The translations under genes and the position numbers were made by a program. 6,043 bases of DNA, from contig JACRCG010000311.1 of NCBI GenBank assembly GCA_016219145.1, positions 1 through 6,043 of the forward strand, written 5' to 3'. Of the stretch, positions 1-4,005 are shown in pieces. The notes beneath the pieces were generated by a model. That model worked only from the letters and a program-made list of their open reading frames with translations. It did no database searches and was not told where the DNA came from. Each line of letters begins with the position of its first letter. The stretch's first letter is position 1. This DNA is from Deltaproteobacteria bacterium (GTDB lineage Bacteria > Desulfobacterota > Desulfuromonadia > Geobacterales > Pseudopelobacteraceae).

Positions 1-128
1 ACTCCGGCTCTCAATTCGACCCAGCCATTGTTGATATCTTCACCTCCATTCTGGAAGAAGGGATTTTCTTCCAGTCGCGCTTTAAAGATGCCCCTATCAT
101 GTATTATAACTCGGCTCCTTACGCCTGA
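1..128 (+). CDS. C-terminal fragment of a probable HD-GYP/HD-domain protein (5' end outside window)
   Basis: An open frame enters from the left edge (codons begin at base 3) and ends at TGA 126-128, giving about 41 C-terminal residues. The stretch SGSQFDPAIVDIF resembles the end of HD-GYP domains, where a G-[ST]-x-FDP-x-[IV]-V-x-x-F segment follows the last conserved helices. HD-GYP proteins are typically cyclic-di-GMP phosphodiesterases, often fused to a receiver. The HD and GYP motifs themselves would lie upstream, so activity cannot be judged. The tail after this motif (EEGIFFQSRF to NSAPYA) is not one I recognise. The gene is on the same strand as the ABC ATPase genes and stops 33 bases before the first of them, so co-transcription is plausible. 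The family call rests on one short motif and is moderate. Confidence 0.6.
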   Translation, partial: SGSQFDPAIVDIFTSILEEGIFFQSRFKDAPIMYYNSAPYA

Positions 129-161
129 TACCACTACCAGACCCGCTATCAAGAGCCGCCC

Positions 162-1124
162 GTGCCTGCCCTTCTATCCGTTACAAACCTGCGCACCTCA
201 TTCCCGTCTCATCAAGGCGAAATAGACGCTGTCCACGGGGTCAGTCTCACTCTGGACAGAGGCGCAGTACTGGCTCTGGTTGGTGAATCAGGTTCCGGCA
301 AGTCCATGACAGCGCTGTCCATCATGCGCCTTGTGCCACCACCCGGCCTTATCAGCTCAGGAGAGATAGTTTTTGAGGGGCGTAATCTGCCGGCACTGAC
401 CGAAGAAGAGATGCGTCTTGTCAGAGGACGTCGTATATCGATGGTCTTTCAGGAACCGATGACGTCTTTGAATCCGGTTCTGCGCATTTCCGACCAACTG
501 AGCGAGCCTTTGATACTGCACAGCGGACTCTCACGCCGCGAGGCGCTTGACAAGGGAGTAGCTCTCCTGACCGAGGTGGGCATCCCGTCCGCCGGAGACC
601 GGATGCGCGACTATCCGCACCAGTTGAGCGGCGGCATGCGCCAACGGGTGATGATCGCCATGGCGCTGGCATGCAACCCCGCCCTGCTGATTGCGGACGA
701 ACCGACCACCGCGCTGGATGTAACCATCCAGGCCCAGATACTTGAACTGCTTGACAGCCTGAGAAAATCCGCCGGACTGGCCATGCTGCTTATCACCCAT
801 GATCTTGGCATAGTCTCCGAGCGTTCGGATCATACCTCCGTCATGTATGCCGGACAGATTGTGGAATCCGCGCCGACAAAAATGTTGCTGACCAACCCGC
901 AACACCCCTATACACAGGCTTTGCTGGCTTCTCTTCCCCAATATGCCGAGCCCGGTAAGCCGTTAAAAACCGTGGCGGCTCAGATGACCGGAATTAAAAT
1001 GGATTCCACGGGATGCTCCTTTGCCGGTCGCTGCCCGATTGCGTCCGGAAACTGTTTTTCAGATACACAGCACCTGCAAGAAATTGAGCCGTATCACAGC
1101 GTACGCTGCTGGAAATGCCAATGA
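162..1124 (+). CDS. Peptide/nickel-type ABC transporter ATP-binding protein, DppD/OppD family
   Basis: This 320-residue cytoplasmic ATPase subunit would energise import of di/oligopeptides or a related substrate such as nickel. It shows Walker A GESGSGKS (41-48), Q-loop Q97 in VFQEPMTSLNP, signature LSGGM (155-159), Walker B LLIADEP with D179 and catalytic E180, D-loop ALD (184-186) and switch H213. The C-terminal oligopeptide-transporter domain has cysteines C285, C291, C298 and C316; in studied DppD/OppD proteins such cysteines hold a [4Fe-4S] cluster. Length is normal for the family. The start is GTG at 162, with weak Shine-Dalgarno AAGAG at 151-155; it puts the usual LLSVTNLRT opening at the N-terminus. 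The upstream gene ends in the same frame, so the TGA at 126-128 bounds any extension. It overlaps the DppF-type gene by 4 bp (ATGA). Substrate cannot be told from sequence, so no symbol is assigned. Confidence 0.96.
   Translation: MPALLSVTNLRTSFPSHQGEIDAVHGVSLTLDRGAVLALVGESGSGKSMTALSIMRLVPPPGLISSGEIVFEGRNLPALTEEEMRLVRGRRISMVFQEPMTSLNPVLRISDQLSEPLILHSGLSRREALDKGVALLTEVGIPSAGDRMRDYPHQLSGGMRQRVMIAMALACNPALLIADEPTTALDVTIQAQILELLDSLRKSAGLAMLLITHDLGIVSERSDHTSVMYAGQIVESAPTKMLLTNPQHPYTQALLASLPQYAEPGKPLKTVAAQMTGIKMDSTGCSFAGRCPIASGNCFSDTQHLQEIEPYHSVRCWKCQ
1111..1123 (+). promoter_or_regulatory. Ribosome binding site and ATGA coupling junction of the second ABC ATPase gene
   Basis: GGAA at 1111-1114 lies 6 bases before ATG 1121-1123, whose ATGA overlaps the TGA stop (1122-1124) of the preceding gene. 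A second in-frame ATG at 1115 sits directly on the Shine-Dalgarno and has no usable spacing. This favours 1121 as the start and suggests translational coupling of the two ATPase subunits. Confidence 0.7.
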
Positions 1125-2095
1125 ACAATCAACCAATACTGGCCGGAGCCGATCTGGTAAAGAAATTCAGGGTGGCCTCCCGAGGCAAAACAGCCACGCT
1201 TCTTACTGCGCTGGACGGTGTCAGCCTGCTTGTCGGCGCTGGAGAGACGCTTGGCATTGCCGGTGAATCCGGATGTGGAAAATCTACCCTGGCCAGGGTC
1301 ATGGCTGGCCTGATGAAGCCGGAACAGGGCAGTGTCTGCTATCGCGGCGTCCAGCTGTCCGCTCTTTCAGCAGCAGAGCATGCCAGGTTCCGCCGCAGTA
1401 CCCAGATGATTTTTCAGGATCCGTTCTCTTCCCTGAACCCGCGCATGCGGATTGGTGACAGCATCGCTGAGCCTCTCAAAATCGCCGGTATCCCGGCAGC
1501 CCGCCAAAGGGAGGAAGTTGCCCGGATAATGAATACGGTCGGCCTTGATGCAGGCTTGATAAACCGTTTTCCGGATGAATTTTCGGGGGGGCAGCGTCAA
1601 CGTATCGGGATTGCCAGGGCCCTGGCGGCAAAACCTGAAATATTGATCGCGGATGAACCGGTATCTTCACTGGATATTTCCATCCAGGCCCAGATCATCA
1701 ATCTGCTGATGCAGATGAAGAGTGATTTCAACCTTTCAATGATGATAATTTCTCATAACCTGATGGTGCTTCGTCACGTCTGCGATCGCATAATTGTCAT
1801 GTATCTGGGATCAGTGGTTGAAATCGCTCCGGCTGCAGCGCTGTTCAACCGCTGTATGCATCCCTACACTGAAGCGCTGATTGCGGCCATTCCGGGATTT
1901 ACAGATGCCTCAAACGATAAAAAAACATTACTGAAGGACGACCTGCCGTCACCCACCAGCATTCCCTCCGGATGCCGCTTTCATCCCCGCTGCCGCTACG
2001 CCGTGGAGATCTGCCGCCAGGAATCTCCACCATTAACCGAATATGCCGCAGGGCATGAAGCCGCCTGTCATCTGAGCAGGCAGCTATTCGGCTGA
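1121..2095 (+). CDS. Peptide/nickel-type ABC transporter ATP-binding protein, DppF/OppF family
   Basis: This is the second, heterodimer-partner ATPase of the importer, 324 residues from the chosen ATG (326 if translation began at 1115). Seen from the 1121 start: Walker A GESGCGKS (48-55), Q-loop Q99 in IFQDPFSSLNP, signature FSGGQ (154-158), Walker B ILIADEP with D178 and E179, SSLD D-loop and switch H212. The C-terminal oligopeptide-transporter domain has cysteines C285, C291, C298 and C316, with exactly the spacing seen in the DppD-type partner. FQDPFSSLNPRM and EPVSSLDISIQAQ are characteristic of DppF/OppF rather than DppD. It is coupled by a 4-bp overlap to the upstream gene. Its last 12 bases overlap the 3' end of the convergent receiver-kinase gene. 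No permease or binding-protein gene follows. All nucleotide-binding motifs look intact, so it should be functional; the substrate is unknown. Confidence 0.96.
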   Translation: MNNQPILAGADLVKKFRVASRGKTATLLTALDGVSLLVGAGETLGIAGESGCGKSTLARVMAGLMKPEQGSVCYRGVQLSALSAAEHARFRRSTQMIFQDPFSSLNPRMRIGDSIAEPLKIAGIPAARQREEVARIMNTVGLDAGLINRFPDEFSGGQRQRIGIARALAAKPEILIADEPVSSLDISIQAQIINLLMQMKSDFNLSMMIISHNLMVLRHVCDRIIVMYLGSVVEIAPAAALFNRCMHPYTEALIAAIPGFTDASNDKKTLLKDDLPSPTSIPSGCRFHPRCRYAVEICRQESPPLTEYAAGHEAACHLSRQLFG

Positions 2096-3382
2096 TGTCT
2101 GCTTCACCGGTATCACAAACGTGAACCGGCTCCCTTTTCCAAATTCGCTTTCCACCCGGATCCTGCCGCCGTGCAGTTCAACCAGTTTTTTAGCCAGCAG
2201 CAGACCCAACCCGGTGCCCATATATTTCTTGGTTAGCGCAGGCTCAAGTTGCTGAAATGGTTGGAAAAGCTTGTCCATATCTTCCTCTTTGATACCGATG
2301 CCGGTATCGGCCACGCTGATTTCGATGAGATCAACGTCTGGTTCAATGTTCTCTGTTCGCTGTTCGCTGTTTTCTTCACAACCTTGAACCATAAACCTTG
2401 AACCTTGAACCAGCCGTGCACTTACGCACACACTCCCGCCCGCCTCAGTGAATTTGACCGCGTTACCGATAAGATTGAACATGACCTGCTGGAGCTTGTC
2501 CCGATCGGCTTCAATCTCGGTTTCAGGATCCGTTCCAATCTCCAGAGCAAGGGTGACGCCCTGCCTGGCAGCCTTGTCGTTAGAGGCACGCAGAGACGAT
2601 TCCAGAAGGTCTTTCAACAGAAACCGGTGTGGATGAAGCTGCGTCCCCCCGGATCCAAGACTGGCAATCTGGAGGATTTCACCACAGGTTTCATGCAATC
2701 TTTCTCCGCTCTCAAGAATCGCCTGAGCGTACTGACGCTGTTTATCGTTTAATGGACCACTGAGGCCATCCAGCAGAACCTGAGAAAACCCGATTACCGA
2801 ATTAAGCGGAGTTACCAGTTCGTGGGTAGTATTCGCCAGAAACTCGCTGCGCGCCTTGACCCCGGCCTCGGCCAGCACAAGCGCTTCCTGTAGATTTCTG
2901 TTGGCCTCCGCAAGTTCCATGGTCCTTTCCCGCACTTTGGATTCGAGTTCGGCGTGGAATTGTTTTACAGCCTCCACAGCCTTATAGTGTCTGATCGCGT
3001 TTTCCACCGTTATCGGAATCATCTTCAAATAATTTCGCTCAATATCCTTGATCAGGTAATCATAGGCCCCGGCCTTTAATGCCTCAACTGCGATCGGCTC
3101 GCTGCCGCTGCCGGTGACAACCACGACAGGCATATCCTTCGCCAGTGCAAGTACATCAAGGGCCGTCCCGTCACCAAGCGAATAATCTGCGATAAGGATG
3201 TCGAATTTTGCCGTTTCCAGAATCGCAGTAGCTTCAGTAACGGAGCCCGCTATAACCAGATCACAGGGCAGATGCTGCTCGGCCACGGAGCGCCGGAACG
3301 CCAGCTGGTCAACCCGGTCGTCCTCAACCAGCAGAATTCGGATGAGCGACGGAGAATCGATTTTATCATTTAGAGAATTCAT
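2084..3382 (-). CDS. Soluble receiver-histidine kinase (N-terminal REC, C-terminal HisKA-HATPase)
   Basis: This 432-residue protein has no membrane segment. An N-terminal receiver (about 13-132) has acidic D21/D22, phospho-acceptor D66 in LIADYSLGDG, T90 and K112. A coiled-coil linker (about 133-180, with QFHAELESKVRERTMEL) leads to HisKA with phosphorylatable H187 in THELVTPLN; V190 replaces the arginine usual in HELRTPL. The ATPase domain has an N-box around N303 to N307 (NLIGNAVKFT), G1 DTGIGI (359-364), an F-box around LFQPFQQL and G2 GTGLGL (389-394). Between strands of this domain, about residues 324-347, lies an insert encoded by heptanucleotide repeats; reading frame and all motifs survive it. 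The ATG at 3380-3382 follows GAGG (3391-3394) by 8 bases. It is the last of three minus-strand signalling genes, 183 bases after the receiver gene, and ends TAG inside the convergent ABC gene. Its role, relaying or modulating phosphate from the upstream kinase or receiver, is inferred. Confidence 0.93.
   Translation of the reverse strand: MNSLNDKIDSPSLIRILLVEDDRVDQLAFRRSVAEQHLPCDLVIAGSVTEATAILETAKFDILIADYSLGDGTALDVLALAKDMPVVVVTGSGSEPIAVEALKAGAYDYLIKDIERNYLKMIPITVENAIRHYKAVEAVKQFHAELESKVRERTMELAEANRNLQEALVLAEAGVKARSEFLANTTHELVTPLNSVIGFSQVLLDGLSGPLNDKQRQYAQAILESGERLHETCGEILQIASLGSGGTQLHPHRFLLKDLLESSLRASNDKAARQGVTLALEIGTDPETEIEADRDKLQQVMFNLIGNAVKFTEAGGSVCVSARLVQGSRFMVQGCEENSEQRTENIEPDVDLIEISVADTGIGIKEEDMDKLFQPFQQLEPALTKKYMGTGLGLLLAKKLVELHGGRIRVESEFGKGSRFTFVIPVKQTSAE
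2340..2411. repeat. Two adjoining heptanucleotide tandem repeat arrays inside the receiver-kinase gene
   Basis: On the + strand five heptamers run 2340-2374 (GGTTCAA, TGTTCTC, TGTTCGC, TGTTCGC, TGTTTTC). Two bases (TT) follow, then five more at 2377-2411 (CACAACC, TTGAACC, ATAAACC, TTGAACC, TTGAACC). The first unit, GGTTCAA, is the exact reverse complement of the last, TTGAACC, so the block is bounded by inverted 7-mers. Total length is 72 bp, a multiple of three, which keeps the kinase in frame. The encoded residues (QGSRF, VQG, NSEQRTEN) are low-complexity and polar. Confidence 0.85.
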
Positions 3383-3395
3383 GGTCTTTCCCTCT

Positions 3396-3411
3396 CATAC
3401 ATTCATACATT
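3396..3411. repeat. Perfect 8-bp tandem duplication in the receiver-kinase leader
   Basis: CATACATT occurs twice without a gap (3396-3403 and 3404-3411, + strand). It lies directly upstream, in the minus-strand sense, of the GAGG ribosome binding site of the receiver-kinase gene and abuts the palindromic element on its other side. Confidence 0.7.
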
Positions 3412-3413
3412 TC

Positions 3414-3509
3414 GTAGGGGCGCAATGCTTGCGCCCTTGCCGTATAATCGACGCAGTTGCCATCCATTGCTGCCATAGTCACCAGGGCGCCCCACCGGAT
3501 CGCCCCTAC
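3414..3509. repeat. Nested-palindrome intergenic element (REP/MITE-like), about 96 bp
   Basis: The ends are a perfect 9-bp inverted repeat: GTAGGGGCG at 3414-3422 and CGCCCCTAC at 3501-3509. Inside it a second perfect 7-bp inverted pair, GCGCCCT (3431-3437) and AGGGCGC (3484-3490), makes an A-B-core-B'-A' layout. The left end also folds alone: GGGCGCAA (3418-3425), a 3-base loop, then TTGCGCCC (3429-3436), a perfect 8-bp stem. The right end carries the palindrome GGGCGCCC (3485-3492). The core of about 46 bp (3438-3483) shows no credible gene. It occupies most of the 183-bp gap between the receiver and receiver-kinase genes. It could be a dispersed non-autonomous repeat, or in the transcript a processing or attenuation structure. 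There is no U-tract for a classical terminator. Confidence 0.65.
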
Positions 3510-3514
3510 ATATC

Positions 3515-3552
3515 CCTCAACCTGCCTCTCTCTCAACCTCAACCTGCCTCTC
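3515..3552. repeat. Perfect 16-bp direct repeat, 22-bp period
   Basis: CCTCAACCTGCCTCTC occurs at 3515-3530 and again at 3537-3552, separated by TCTCAA. The pair lies between the stop of the stand-alone receiver gene and the palindromic element. It is purine-rich on the transcribed (minus-strand) RNA. No function is evident; it may be a minimal tandem array or replication-slippage product. Confidence 0.75.
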
Positions 3553-3565
3553 ACGGCACCTTGCC

Positions 3566-3958
3566 CTACGTCCAGTAATTATAAATTGTTCGTATCACCT
3601 CGACAAAACGATCATAGTCCAGCGGCTTTATGATGTATCCTGCCACATTCAGTTTAAGACTCTCGATCCTGCCGCTATCCTCATTCGACGTTGTGAAGAC
3701 CACCACAGGCAGCCCAATCAATTTTTCGTCCTTCCGTAACTCGCGCAGAAACTCGATGCCGTTCATTTTCGGCATATTCAGATCGAGCAGGATTATGCAG
3801 GGCAATGCTGCCCCGCTCCGCAGCAGCTCAAGCGCCTCAAGACCGTTTCCGGTGATGTCGAGCCTGTTTGTGATCTGCAAATCCTTGAAGGCCCGCTTCA
3901 CCGTCATCTGATCAACCAAGTCGTCCTCTACCAACAGTATCGATAGATTTTCTTTCAT
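3566..3958 (-). CDS. Stand-alone response regulator receiver protein (Rcp1/CheY-like)
   Basis: This 130-residue protein is a single receiver domain with no output domain. Motifs seen: acidic triad E11-D12-D13 in LLVEDD, phospho-acceptor D59 in ILLDLNMPKMNG, T89 in VFTTSN, and K111 in IKPLD. The long loop after the first helix, the VVVFTTSNED segment and IKPLDYDRFVEVI at the end are typical of the Rcp1-like receivers that pair with HisKA kinases carrying a SHDLKAPLR H-box, which is the type encoded immediately upstream. The start ATG 3956-3958 has Shine-Dalgarno GAGG at 3966-3969, 7 bases away. It lies 47 bases downstream of the membrane kinase and is probably in one transcript with it. Cognate pairing and the role as phosphate shuttle to a partner protein are inferred from adjacency and family. 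Confidence 0.95.
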   Translation of the reverse strand: MKENLSILLVEDDLVDQMTVKRAFKDLQITNRLDITGNGLEALELLRSGAALPCIILLDLNMPKMNGIEFLRELRKDEKLIGLPVVVFTTSNEDSGRIESLKLNVAGYIIKPLDYDRFVEVIRTIYNYWT

Positions 3959-4005
3959 ATCAAAACCTCGTCAATAATTTACCTGCTAAACACGATAAAG
4001 CCGGG

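Noticed and set aside
531..941. Minus-strand open frame of 136 codons inside the DppD-type gene
   Set aside because: It is antisense to a well-conserved ATPase with all motifs on the + strand; its translation resembles no family I know.
1115..1117. ATG at 1115 as start of the DppF-type gene
   Set aside because: It sits on the GGAA Shine-Dalgarno with no spacing. ATG 1121 has proper spacing and the ATGA overlap with the upstream stop.
2107..2130. CCGGT...ACCGG as a terminator for the ABC genes
   Set aside because: The stem is only 5 bp with a loop of about 13 bases, has no clean U-tract, and lies in the coding region of the convergent kinase.
2340..2411. Heptamer block or other repeats as a CRISPR array
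   Set aside because: The units are 7 bp and directly tandem with no unique spacers; no cas gene is present.
2405..2752. Plus-strand open frame of 115 codons inside the receiver-kinase gene
   Set aside because: It is antisense to the HisKA and ATPase domains of the minus-strand kinase and has no independent support.
3443..3448. TATAAT inside the palindromic element as a + strand promoter
   Set aside because: No -35-like hexamer sits at 16-18 bp spacing, and the + strand downstream has no gene; all adjacent genes are on the minus strand.
3366..3554. Minus-strand 62-codon open frame across the gap
   Set aside because: It is a translation of the palindromic element and the direct repeats, runs into the receiver-kinase start, and shows no protein-like features.
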